Origin: Ruminococcaceae bacterium UBA6855
GTDB taxonomy: Bacteria; Bacillota; Clostridia; Oscillospirales; Acutalibacteraceae
DNA length: 20,265 nt
NCBI GenBank assembly: GCA_002451755.1
Contig: DKDF01000068.1
Location: forward strand, 6,794-27,058
Direction of reading: 5' to 3'
The notes beneath the pieces were generated by a model that made no database searches, was not told the DNA's origin, and saw only the letters and a list, made by a program, of their open reading frames with translations. The stretch's first letter is position 1. Each line of letters starts with the position of its first letter. The position numbers and the translations under genes are program-made. Below are positions 1-7,133 of this stretch, piece after piece.

Positions 1-1
1 A

Positions 2-1660
2 TTCGGCTTCAGCGCGGGCGAGCTTGCGGATATACGCGCCTCGACGAAAGAACGCCTGGAGGCGGGCGAGAACGAGCCGCTCTATCGCAGCGTCGCTGCA
101 TCGGCTGACGATGGCGACGAAAAAGCGGCGGCATTCCTCAAAAAAATCGAATCCCTGCGCAGACTGTCGCTGACCCTGAGCGCGGGTGAGCTCGTTCGCA
201 GAGTGTGCGAAGAGACGGGCTTTGACGCTCTTGTCGGCGCGATGCCGGACGGCGAGCGCCGCAGGCTCAATGTCGGTCTGCTGTGCGATTATGCCGAAAA
301 ATATGAAGCGGCGGGTAATCTCGGACTCAGCGGATTTATAAGATTTATAGACAAAGTCGCGCGCACGAGCGGAGATCTGGCAACCGCCGCGCGCCCGTCC
401 GAAAATGCGGATATCGTCCGCATAATGACCGTCCATCAGAGCAAGGGACTCGAATTCCCGATATGTATTCTCGCCGATATGCAGCATGCGTTCAACGAGC
501 GGGACAACACCGAATCAGTGCTCATAAGCTCGTCTGCGGGGCTCGGCATGAAGAGGCGCACGGAGGACGGGATCAGCGTTTATGACACCGCTTCGCGCCG
601 CGCCGCAGTCATTACTTCCGAACGCATGGGACGCAGCGAGGAAATGCGGGTGCTCTATGTTGCGCTGACGAGGGCAAAAGAAAATCTCGTTATGGTCACA
701 TCCGTCCCGAGCCCCGAAAAGGGACTCGCGAAGGTTGCCGTCGAATGCGGAATAGGGGAGCGGGCGAACCCGTTCGCCGTGCTCAGAATGAACAACTTCT
801 CGGATCTTGTGCTCATGGCGCTCATGCGTCATCCCGCCGCAGATGAGCTGAGAAAGTTATCCGGCATCGATGTTCCGATGTTCCTGTCCGAAAAAGACAG
901 ATTCAAGCTAAAGGTCGTTGTCAGCGATTCGGAAAGCTTCATGACCGAATCCGCAAATGAGCAGAAAACAGCCGCAAAGCCTGTATTTTTTGACGAAGTT
1001 CAAGCACGGCTCGATTATTCCGACCCGCGCTCGGTGCTCTCGTCCGTGCCCGCGAAGCGCGCCGCATCTGACGGCTCGGAGCGCGGCATAAACCGCGAAT
1101 ATTTCGCCTCATCGCGCCCGGCGTTCATGAGCTCCGGCGGACTGACCCCGGCTCAGCGCGGCACGGCTACGCACAAATTCATGCAGTTTTCGGACTATTC
1201 TGCGGCGCGCGCCGACATTGAATCCGAGCTCACTCGTCTTGTCGACGGCGGCTTCCTCTCGGAGGATGAGGGCAAGGCTGTGAATATCGGCGCGGCGAAA
1301 CGGTTCTTTATGTCGCCGCTTGCAGAGAGAATCTTCGCCTCCGACAACGTCATGCGCGAGAAAAAATTTGCGGCGCTCTTCCCGGCAAAATTTTTCTATC
1401 CGGAGCTGACGGGCGAAGCGGCGGAAGAAAAAATCGTCGTCCAGGGCATTGCGGACTGCGTGTTCGTCGAGGACGGAGAGCTCGTTATTGTTGATTATAA
1501 AACCGACACGGGCGTTGACGCCGAGGCTCTGCTCGACCGATATTCGGCTCAGCTTGAGATATACCGCGAGGCACTCTCGCAGGCGCTCGGTATGCCCGTC
1601 AAAGAGACGCTTTTGTACTCATTTTTCATGAATTCGACCGTTAAAGTCGGAACAGTTTAA
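2..1660 (+). CDS. addA: ATP-dependent helicase/nuclease subunit A (AddA), C-terminal part; start lies before the window
   Basis: The reading frame is open from base 2, so the gene enters from the left; about 552 residues are visible of a protein usually near 1,200. AddA with AddB processes double-strand DNA ends for RecA-dependent recombination in Firmicutes. The UvrD-like helicase end shows VRIMTVHQSKGLEFP (bases about 416-460) and EEMRVLYVALTRAKENL (about 641-691), the last superfamily-1 helicase motifs. The RecB-family nuclease domain follows: GTATHKFMQ (about 1159-1185), GIADCVF then VIVDYKTD (about 1445-1510) supplying Asp, Asp and Lys of the PD-(D/E)XK core, and QLEIY (about 1550-1564). 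All nuclease residues look intact. The helicase N-terminus with Walker A and any upstream addB are outside the window. No terminator is obvious before the next promoter, which begins 18 bases after the stop. The family assignment is firm; only completeness is unknown. Confidence 0.95.
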   Translation, partial: FGFSAGELADIRASTKERLEAGENEPLYRSVAASADDGDEKAAAFLKKIESLRRLSLTLSAGELVRRVCEETGFDALVGAMPDGERRRLNVGLLCDYAEKYEAAGNLGLSGFIRFIDKVARTSGDLATAARPSENADIVRIMTVHQSKGLEFPICILADMQHAFNERDNTESVLISSSAGLGMKRRTEDGISVYDTASRRAAVITSERMGRSEEMRVLYVALTRAKENLVMVTSVPSPEKGLAKVAVECGIGERANPFAVLRMNNFSDLVLMALMRHPAADELRKLSGIDVPMFLSEKDRFKLKVVVSDSESFMTESANEQKTAAKPVFFDEVQARLDYSDPRSVLSSVPAKRAASDGSERGINREYFASSRPAFMSSGGLTPAQRGTATHKFMQFSDYSAARADIESELTRLVDGGFLSEDEGKAVNIGAAKRFFMSPLAERIFASDNVMREKKFAALFPAKFFYPELTGEAAEEKIVVQGIADCVFVEDGELVIVDYKTDTGVDAEALLDRYSAQLEIYREALSQALGMPVKETLLYSFFMNSTVKVGTV

Positions 1661-1678
1661 AAAATATGAAAAAAGGGC

Positions 1679-1707
1679 TTGCATTTTTGCCCCGCGTATG
1701 ATAAAAT
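1679..1707 (+). promoter_or_regulatory. Sigma-A-type promoter of rpmE
   Basis: TTGCAT (1679-1684) and TAAAAT (1702-1707) are separated by exactly 17 bases, in the gap between addA and rpmE. A start near 1714 would leave a leader of about 50 bases. The hexamers are near consensus; the assignment is by pattern only. Confidence 0.65.
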
Positions 1708-1766
1708 TTTGTTTGCTAGACTTAAAGAGAAAGTTATATGCAGATAATCCGAAAGAGGTGACAATA

Positions 1767-1979
1767 ATGAAGGAAGGAATCCATCCTAAGTACGAGCCCA
1801 CTGAGGTCCGCTGCGCTTGCGGCGAGGTCATCAAGACTTCTTCCGGCAAGCAGGATCTTCGTGTCGATATTTGCTCAAAGTGCCATCCGTTCTTCACCGG
1901 CAAGCAGAAGCTCGTCGATACCGGCGGACGCGTTGACCGCTTCAAGAAGCGTTTCAACATGACAGAGGACAAGAAATAA
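1767..1979 (+). CDS. rpmE: 50S ribosomal protein L31, zinc-binding form
   Basis: A 70-residue protein beginning MKEGIHPKYEPTEVRC, the classic L31 N-terminus, with HPFFTGKQKLVDTGGRVDRF in the middle. Cys16, Cys18, Cys36 and Cys39 form the CxC/CxxC zinc knuckle of the C+ (zinc) form; zinc-free paralogues lack these. L31 sits on the large ribosomal subunit and helps bridge the subunits. The ATG at 1767 is chosen over an upstream in-frame ATG at 1698 because AAAGAGGTG (1752-1759) stands at the right distance and the 23 extra residues match nothing in the family. It appears monocistronic, with its own promoter and terminator. Cysteine-containing L31 is often part of cellular zinc storage; no Zur-type operator is evident here. 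Confidence 0.97.
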   Translation: MKEGIHPKYEPTEVRCACGEVIKTSSGKQDLRVDICSKCHPFFTGKQKLVDTGGRVDRFKKRFNMTEDKK

Positions 1980-1995
1980 TCATCCTATGAGAGAT

Positions 1996-2025
1996 ATGAG
2001 CTGCCTTTTCGGCGGCTCATTTTTC
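1996..2025 (+). terminator. Rho-independent terminator of rpmE
   Basis: A 10-bp stem, ATGAGCTGCC (1996-2005) with GGCGGCTCAT (2011-2020), including one T-G pair and a TTTTC loop, is followed by TTTTCTAT. It lies 17 bases after the rpmE stop. Confidence 0.85.
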
Positions 2026-2062
2026 TATCTCTAAAATGCGTCATGTGTTGCGCTATCCAAGC

Positions 2063-2074
2063 ATTGTTAACAAT
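2063..2074. promoter_or_regulatory. Perfect 12-bp palindrome upstream of the M23 peptidase promoter
   Basis: ATTGTTAACAAT reads the same on both strands and ends 17 bases before the -35 box at 2092. The position suits a regulator site, but the element is AT-rich and short, so chance is possible. No factor is assigned. Confidence 0.3.
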
Positions 2075-2091
2075 ATATTTCTCAAAAAGAC

Positions 2092-2120
2092 TTGTAATAA
2101 TTGCTCGGCGGCGTTATAAT
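2092..2120 (+). promoter_or_regulatory. Sigma-A-type promoter of the M23 peptidase gene
   Basis: TTGTAA (2092-2097), a 17-base spacer and a perfect TATAAT (2115-2120) precede the gene by about 40 bases. Confidence 0.75.
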
Positions 2121-2160
2121 GTTTGTAATCATTTTGTAATATTTTTAAGGGGGCGAAGCA

Positions 2161-4236
2161 ATGTCGGGAAAGAAGAAGGGCAATATTGCCGATCCTGATT
2201 TGCACAGCTCAGAGTCGCCCGCAAAGGACGGGAACGAGCTTAAAAACAGAATAAATGAAACCGAAAAATATTCGGAACTTTTTGAGAAGATAGATGTCGA
2301 CAGCGATTATGACGATATCCTCGCAACATATGAGGAAACTCTCGACAAGCGCACCAGAGCCGCTATTAAAAAAGCCGGCGGTGTCGCTGACGAAGAAGAG
2401 TCCGTTGACGAAAACGTGATGATAGAGGCGGACGAAATAGTTTCGGATGCCGATTCTGCGGCGCAGCCCGAAGTGCAGGAAACTGCTGAAGATAAGCCCG
2501 CGAAAAAGAAAGAAAAGGCTCATAAGGGCGATGCCGGAGCCGTACTTTATTCTTATATCGCGGCGCTCGGACTTGCAACCGGCACAACTTTCAAGAAGAT
2601 GCTCGCGAAGCCTAAGAAGCTCGGCAGAAGTATCGTTGGATTTTTGAAGTACTTTTTCCGTTTCCTCTGGCTTGGATTCAAGAAGTTTATTCACATCATT
2701 TCTCATACATTCGTTGAGCAGGTCAGGGACTTCAGGCGCGATGTGCGCTCGGCAATGGGCTATCTCAGGCAGAGCCGCCATAAGCCGAAAACACTGTTCC
2801 CGATACTCGGGCACTATGTGAAGAAGGCCTTTACCACTCATACGCAGATGTTCAAGACCATAGCGAACTTCGCTCTGCCCGTTGCCGCAGTGCTCGCTTT
2901 TGTGCTGACCGTCAACTATTGGAGCAGCGTCACATTCGCTCTCAAGGTCAGTTACGATAACAAGGAACTCGGCTATATCTCCGACGAGTCGGTGTATAAC
3001 GAGGCGCAGAGCGCTGCAAAGGCGAGAATGACGACTACAAAGACGGATTCATCCGCGAAGCTTGAGGATCCGACCTATGAGCTCTCGCTCGTCAATGTCA
3101 ACAAGCTTGTCGATTCTTCGATACTCTGCGACAGAATAATCGAAAATTCTGAGAGCAATGTCACAAACGCCTGCGGAATTTATATCGATGATGAGTTTAT
3201 CTGCTCCGTCAAGAACGAGACGGATGCAACGAGTGTGTTCAATGCCATTCTCGAAAAGCACAAGGCGACCGACAGCAACAGCTTTGTCGATTTCGTCGAG
3301 AAGGTCGAGTATGTCCAGGGACTTTATCCCGACGACCCGAAGACTATGTGGGATGCATCGAAGCTCAAAAAGCAGCTTGAGCAGACCAAGCAGGCGAAAA
3401 AGACCTACACCGTCAAGGACGGCGATACGATATACGGCATAGCGGTCGCGAACGGGCTGACTGAAAAGCAGCTCATGGCGCTCAATCCCGATATGGGCGA
3501 GTATATTCATACAGGCGATCAGATAGTGGTCTCAAACGAGGTCAACTATGTTCGCGTCAAGGTCATGAGAACCGAGACGAGAACCGTAGAGGTCGATTAC
3601 GACACCGAAAAGACCAACGACGCCTCAATGTTCAAGGGCACTACCCGCGTCACCCGCAAGGGCGAAAAGGGTGAAGATACGATAACCGAGCTTGTAACAT
3701 ATATCGACGGTCAGCGCGTCTCTTCTCAGGAAGTCTCACGCGTCAGGACTAAAGAGCCCGTGACCGAAAAGAAGCTCATCGGCACGAAGTCGACCCGCGT
3801 CAGCGGTGGATATAATGTCAAGGTCTCCGGACGCGGCTTTGTCTGGCCTGCACCTGCGTGTACGTTCGTCAGCTCGCCTTACGGCTGGAGAACCCTGCGC
3901 GGTTACAGCGACTTCCACACCGGCGTCGACCTCACTCTTCCCGGCGGCGGCTCGAGCGGAGCGGTCATAGTCGCATCCCTCGACGGTACTGTCGAGAGCG
4001 TGCGCCGAAGCAATTCCGGCTACGGTCACTGCGTCGTTATAAACCACGGCGGCGGAGTCAAGACAAGATATGCCCACTGCCTCGCAGGTTCTATTTCTGT
4101 CAGCGTCGGACAGCATGTCAGCGCAGGACAGGCGATAGCGCGAGTCGGCAGCACCGGCAACGTCACAGGTCCGCATCTCCACTTCGAGATAATCATAAAC
4201 GGCAGCACGGTAAACCCGCTGCCCTATATCAGATAA
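2161..4236 (+). CDS. Membrane-anchored M23 peptidase with LysM and G5 domains
   Basis: A 691-residue protein predicted to cut peptidoglycan cross-bridges or stem peptides outside the membrane. Residues 1-110 are acidic and low in complexity, residues about 140-235 are basic with an amphipathic stretch (about 161-179), and a single membrane segment lies near 236-256. Outside come a LysM domain (about 415-458, TYTVKDGDTIYGIA), a G5 domain (about 463-545) and a C-terminal M23 domain (about 555-691). The M23 zinc ligands H586, D590 and H674 and the catalytic histidines H639 and H672 (GPHLHFE) are present, so activity is expected. Its start is supported by AAGGGGG at 2147-2152. It has its own promoter and terminator and converges with the lipoprotein gene to its right. 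LysM-G5-M23 is a known arrangement in Gram-positive bacteria; the long cytoplasmic region is the unusual part and has no function I can assign. Confidence 0.92.
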   Translation: MSGKKKGNIADPDLHSSESPAKDGNELKNRINETEKYSELFEKIDVDSDYDDILATYEETLDKRTRAAIKKAGGVADEEESVDENVMIEADEIVSDADSAAQPEVQETAEDKPAKKKEKAHKGDAGAVLYSYIAALGLATGTTFKKMLAKPKKLGRSIVGFLKYFFRFLWLGFKKFIHIISHTFVEQVRDFRRDVRSAMGYLRQSRHKPKTLFPILGHYVKKAFTTHTQMFKTIANFALPVAAVLAFVLTVNYWSSVTFALKVSYDNKELGYISDESVYNEAQSAAKARMTTTKTDSSAKLEDPTYELSLVNVNKLVDSSILCDRIIENSESNVTNACGIYIDDEFICSVKNETDATSVFNAILEKHKATDSNSFVDFVEKVEYVQGLYPDDPKTMWDASKLKKQLEQTKQAKKTYTVKDGDTIYGIAVANGLTEKQLMALNPDMGEYIHTGDQIVVSNEVNYVRVKVMRTETRTVEVDYDTEKTNDASMFKGTTRVTRKGEKGEDTITELVTYIDGQRVSSQEVSRVRTKEPVTEKKLIGTKSTRVSGGYNVKVSGRGFVWPAPACTFVSSPYGWRTLRGYSDFHTGVDLTLPGGGSSGAVIVASLDGTVESVRRSNSGYGHCVVINHGGGVKTRYAHCLAGSISVSVGQHVSAGQAIARVGSTGNVTGPHLHFEIIINGSTVNPLPYIR

Positions 4237-4242
4237 AATTTT

Positions 4243-4270
4243 CCCCGCACCGAAAGGCGCGGGGATTTTT
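4243..4270 (+). terminator. Rho-independent terminator of the M23 peptidase gene
   Basis: CCCCGC (4243-4248) pairs with GCGGGG (4259-4264) around an inner CC-GAAA-GG, followed by ATTTTT. It begins 7 bases after the stop codon. Confidence 0.85.
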
Positions 4271-4392
4271 ATATGACGACGAATCCTGTTCGAGTAATAA
4301 GTAAAATATATGTGTTTGGGCGGATATCAAAAATATGATTGTAAAGGCGGATTGGTCGCTCGTTTTTATTTTACTGCGGCATATCACATGAT

Positions 4393-4432
4393 ACCCAAAA
4401 CGAAACAGCCGCAGCAAAATTGCTGTGGCTGT
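4393..4432 (-). terminator. Terminator of the 366-residue lipoprotein gene
   Basis: On the minus strand a 12-bp stem with one wobble pair (arms 4421-4432 and 4405-4416) and a 4-base loop is followed by TTTCGTTTT. The T-run is interrupted, so efficiency is uncertain. The rest of the gap from 4271 to 4467 shows no credible gene. Confidence 0.7.
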
Positions 4433-4467
4433 CCGTCTTTATGATATTGCGTAGTTGCTTTCTCTTT

Positions 4468-5568
4468 TTATTCCGAAGCTGCCGTGGCGTCAAAATCAAG
4501 CCCTGAGTTCGGATTCTGGCAGTATTTCATCGAAGCCCTGTAGAACCAGATGTACTCGCCGTCGCTGACAGTGACATTTGTAGCCTTGTCGACTTTGTCA
4601 CCGATTCTCGCGGAGTCTTTGGCGTCCGTCGAATTCTTATAGACTGTATAACGGCTCTTTCCGCTGCCGTCCGGGGTTATTGTATATGTGCCGGCCTTTA
4701 TGTCCTTGCCGACCTTGTACATTGCGGGAGTTGTGCCGTTGCAGCCTATCGAAGCCATGTCGTGCGAAGCAGCGTCATAGAGCTCGCAGTACGTGACATT
4801 AACATATCCGTCCTTTGACAGCGTATAATAGACCGGGACATCATCGACCATTTTGAAATCGCTCGCAACATTCTGAACATAGGGGTTAACGCTCTTCTTG
4901 AAGCTGAGTCCGCCGTATACGCCGGAAGTTTTCTTGATTATGTATTCGCCCTTCTGGATATCTCTGCCTATCTTGTATGTGCCGGGGGCATATTTGCCGT
5001 TGACTGCCTTTGGATGCTCGCTGGCGGTGTTGATGAACTTGCAGCCGCTGATGTAGAGCTCGTAGCCGCTTTCAAGAGTGACGAGCGTATGTGCGCCGTC
5101 TATTGTTATATCATAGGCGAGGGGCTGACCCTTGTCGTCTTTCTTCTTGCCGTCCCAGAGGAGCGCGGAGTATTTTGAAGAAGTCTTGACAATATAATAT
5201 TCGCCGGGGGCGAGCTTGCCGCTTCCGCTGCCGCATTTGTAGTTGCCCGCGCTGTTCCAGCCGGTGGAGCTGCCGTCGTCGGGCTTTTCGGTTGAGTTAG
5301 TCGGGAGAGTGACCACCTGCGCGTCGGTTGTTGCCGCGGCGGGGACAGTCTGAGTCGGTCTGCTTGAGGGCTTTGTCTCTTTTGCGGTGGAGCTTTCAGC
5401 TGCGGTGCTGTCCGCAGAGGGCTCGGTCGTGTCGGCGGCGTCGACAGCGTCGATGCCCGTCGAGGCTGCTGTTGTGTCCTGATTGTCCTTATTGTTCTTG
5501 CACCCTGCAAACGCCAGAACACCGGCGAGCATAGCCATGCAGAGAATGATAGATATAAGCTTTTTCAT
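4468..5568 (-). CDS. Lipoprotein with three repeated beta-rich modules, function unknown
   Basis: A 366-residue exported protein. The N-terminus (MKKLISIILC...LAFAGC) is a lipoprotein signal with Cys23 as the lipidation site; the lipobox is F-A-G-C, with Phe where Leu or Val is usual. Residues 24-107 form a Thr/Ser/Ala-rich linker suited to crossing the cell wall. Three related modules follow, near 108-181, 190-265 and 279-350, each opening with a form of Y-x-(I/V)-G-(R/K)-D-I-x-x-G-x-Y; the clearest are YKIGRDIQKGEYII (198-211) and YKVGKDIKAGTYTI (284-297). No catalytic motif is visible. The gene is a clear paralogue of the neighbour at 5710-6834 but has its own promoter and terminator. RBS AAGGGA sits 5' of the ATG at 5568. 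Possible roles are binding a surface ligand or envelope structure; the sequence does not decide. Confidence 0.88.
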   Translation of the reverse strand: MKKLISIILCMAMLAGVLAFAGCKNNKDNQDTTAASTGIDAVDAADTTEPSADSTAAESSTAKETKPSSRPTQTVPAAATTDAQVVTLPTNSTEKPDDGSSTGWNSAGNYKCGSGSGKLAPGEYYIVKTSSKYSALLWDGKKKDDKGQPLAYDITIDGAHTLVTLESGYELYISGCKFINTASEHPKAVNGKYAPGTYKIGRDIQKGEYIIKKTSGVYGGLSFKKSVNPYVQNVASDFKMVDDVPVYYTLSKDGYVNVTYCELYDAASHDMASIGCNGTTPAMYKVGKDIKAGTYTITPDGSGKSRYTVYKNSTDAKDSARIGDKVDKATNVTVSDGEYIWFYRASMKYCQNPNSGLDFDATAASE

Positions 5569-5594
5569 CTTTTTTCCCTTTCGTGAGAATTATT

Positions 5595-5608
5595 GCGGGC
5601 TTGCCCGC
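5595..5608 (-). promoter_or_regulatory. Hairpin at the 5' end of the lipoprotein mRNA
   Basis: The minus strand reads GCGGGCAAGCCCGC, self-complementary except for the central AA. It starts 7 bases after the -10 box, so it would fold almost at the very 5' end of the transcript. Such structures can protect mRNA from decay. It could also be a protein binding site. Confidence 0.45.
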
Positions 5609-5615
5609 TTTGTCC

Positions 5616-5644
5616 ATTATACCAAACCTGAACATTCAAGTCAA
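5616..5644 (-). promoter_or_regulatory. Sigma-A promoter of the 366-residue lipoprotein gene
   Basis: On the minus strand TTGACT (5644-5639), a 17-base spacer and a perfect TATAAT (5621-5616), about 48 bases before the start codon. This is one of the strongest promoter matches in the window. Confidence 0.85.
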
Positions 5645-5654
5645 CACGGGCGAA

Positions 5655-5692
5655 AAAAGACAAAAAGAAGAGCCGCATCTCTGCGACTCTTC
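5655..5692 (-). terminator. Terminator of the 374-residue lipoprotein gene
   Basis: Minus-strand stem GAAGAGTCGCA with TGCGGCTCTTC (11 bp, one T-G pair, 4-base loop; arms 5692-5682 and 5677-5667) followed by TTTTTGTCTTTTTT. It separates the two lipoprotein genes and lies just before the next promoter. Confidence 0.9.
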
Positions 5693-5709
5693 GATAGATT
5701 AATTTTTGT

Positions 5710-6834
5710 TTAGCTTGCGGGAGTTTCAGGAGTCTCGGGCTTCTCGGGAGTTTCCGGCTTTTCCGGTGTCTCGGGAGCCGCCGTGGTTGACTCGGGAGCT
5801 TCTGTTGTGGTCTCGGGAGCCTCTGTCGTGCCGGGCTCAACATACGGAACAAGCTTGAAGCCGTTTATCTCGATATAGCGTCCGTTTGCAAGCTCTATAA
5901 CCTTTGTGCCCTTGATATTCTCGCCCGAATCGGCTATGGAGAGCTCGATATATCTCAGATCATAGAAAATTGCATATGCATTTTCTTCGCTGGTGGGAAC
6001 GAGGGTGTACTTGCCGGGCTTTATGTCCTTGCCGACCTTGTACATTCCGTTATTGAAGCTGCCGTCGCTGTTCGCGGCGGGAGTCTTGATATCAACGGTG
6101 GTATCCTCAAGGAACATCACGCGCTGACCCTTCTGCAGGGAAACATATGCGGGATAGTCGGCGATGAGGGGGAGAGCTTCACCGTTCTCGTCAAAATAGT
6201 CAGTGGTTGAGAGAACTATAATATTTACGCTCTTGGCGTTGCCGATAACATGCTCGCCTGCGGGAATATCCACACCGACTCTGTATGAGCCGAGCTTGTA
6301 TTTGCCGTTGGTGGCGGTCATTTTGTCAACCTCGGAGGCGAGAATGAATTTACCGTTCTTGATTTCAAGAGTATATCCTGCTTTCATTGTGACAAACAGT
6401 CCGCAGGGGAGAACGGGGAATTCAACTATTTCGTCTTCGTCAAGGTGTTTGCCATCGGTAAGCACGAGCGAGCAGTTCTTTGACTCGGGAACAACATAGT
6501 ATTCGCCTGCCGCGAGGTTCTTGCCGCAGGTGTATTTGCCGGCTTTCTTCCACTCGGGCTTTCTGACCGAGGGAGTGGTGGTGTTGACCTGACCGGGATT
6601 TCTTGAGATGTCTGTAACCCTTCTGACGGCATCGGCAGTTGGCTCTTTCTTCTCGGGCTCAGTTGTTTCTTCGGATGAGGGCTCGGTGTTCTCGTCGGTG
6701 ACTGCATCGACTGCCGCGCCGCTCTCGGAGGGAGCGGTCGTGTCGTCGCCGTTCTTCTTCGACTTGCAGCCGCAGAAGAGGAACATTATTGCGCACATAA
6801 TAAGCGCAACGGCGGAGATAAGTTTTCTTTTCAT
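5710..6834 (-). CDS. Paralogous three-module lipoprotein with Pro/Glu/Thr-rich C-terminal tail, function unknown
   Basis: A 374-residue exported protein. The signal (MKRKLISAV...FLFCGC) ends at Cys23, the same number as in its paralogue and again with Phe at the -3 position of the lipobox. A Ser/Thr/Glu-rich linker spans about 24-95. Three modules follow near 97-166, 177-250 and 261-331, with YRVGVDIPAGEHVI (184-197) and YKVGKDIKPGKYTL (265-278) matching the motif of the neighbouring lipoprotein. Unlike that protein it ends in a tail (about 332-374) built of TTEAP and PEKPET units, which may extend into or contact the cell wall. RBS AAAGGAAAAG precedes the ATG at 6834. It has its own promoter, leader hairpin and terminator. 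Divergent from the PHP operon. Function is not recognisable; a duplication of a surface-protein gene is the simplest reading. Confidence 0.88.
   Translation of the reverse strand: MKRKLISAVALIMCAIMFLFCGCKSKKNGDDTTAPSESGAAVDAVTDENTEPSSEETTEPEKKEPTADAVRRVTDISRNPGQVNTTTPSVRKPEWKKAGKYTCGKNLAAGEYYVVPESKNCSLVLTDGKHLDEDEIVEFPVLPCGLFVTMKAGYTLEIKNGKFILASEVDKMTATNGKYKLGSYRVGVDIPAGEHVIGNAKSVNIIVLSTTDYFDENGEALPLIADYPAYVSLQKGQRVMFLEDTTVDIKTPAANSDGSFNNGMYKVGKDIKPGKYTLVPTSEENAYAIFYDLRYIELSIADSGENIKGTKVIELANGRYIEINGFKLVPYVEPGTTEAPETTTEAPESTTAAPETPEKPETPEKPETPETPAS
5713..5839 (-). repeat. Degenerate short tandem repeats coding for the Pro/Glu/Thr-rich tail
   Basis: This stretch codes for repeated TTEAPE and PEKPET units at the end of the lipoprotein. 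The DNA repeats a roughly 18-base pattern around GAGACTCCCGAGAAGCC with base changes between copies. Such tracts can vary in length between strains. Confidence 0.55.
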
Positions 6835-6888
6835 TGTCTTTTCCTTTCTTCTTTTTTGTTTTTATTTTTCTTTCCCTCGGAAGACTTC

Positions 6889-6903
6889 GCGGAATAATTC
6901 CGC
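6889..6903 (-). promoter_or_regulatory. Leader hairpin of the 374-residue lipoprotein gene
   Basis: GCGGAA (6-bp arm), 3-base loop, TTCCGC; on the minus strand it begins about 19 bases after the -10 box, inside the leader of about 80 bases. The neighbouring lipoprotein gene has a comparable GCGG-starting hairpin. A second small palindrome, GAAGACTTC, lies close by at about 6880-6888. Confidence 0.4.
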
Positions 6904-6921
6904 TCCGTCAACCTCAAATTG

Positions 6922-6950
6922 AGTATATCAAAATATGCAAAACTTGTCAA
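6922..6950 (-). promoter_or_regulatory. Sigma-A promoter of the 374-residue lipoprotein gene
   Basis: Minus strand: perfect TTGACA (6950-6945), 17-base spacer, TATACT (6927-6922) with a TG one base upstream (extended -10). It lies in the 299-base divergent gap 6835-7133; the rest of that gap is AT-rich DNA with no gene. Confidence 0.85.
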
Positions 6951-7063
6951 CGAAAATTCACCGAAAAATGTCAAATTGAACAAACATATGGGGAAGATGT
7001 GAAAAACATGACTGAAAAATATATAAAAAATCATATTTTGATGCGAAATTTATGTTAATTTTG

Positions 7064-7092
7064 TTGACTTAATTTGCCGGATGCTTTAAACT
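7064..7092 (+). promoter_or_regulatory. Sigma-A-type promoter of the PHP operon
   Basis: TTGACT (7064-7069), 17 bases, TAAACT (7087-7092), about 40 bases before the first PHP gene. Confidence 0.7.
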
Positions 7093-7133
7093 ATGTTACA
7101 GAATAAAAATCTATAATATATGGAGGAATGACA

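Noticed and set aside
1698..1766. In-frame ATG giving L31 a 23-residue extension
   Set aside because: The extension overlaps the promoter region and lacks an SD; the ATG at 1767 gives the canonical L31 N-terminus.
2209..2841. Open frame of 210 codons on the minus strand inside the M23 peptidase gene
   Set aside because: It faces the low-complexity N-terminus of a supported gene and has no RBS or family features.
4229..4417. Possible 62-codon gene on the minus strand between the M23 and lipoprotein genes
   Set aside because: It overlaps both convergent terminators and has no SD or recognisable features.
5713..5839. CRISPR-like or microsatellite array
   Set aside because: The units are short, degenerate and in frame with the lipoprotein tail; there are no spacers of constant length.
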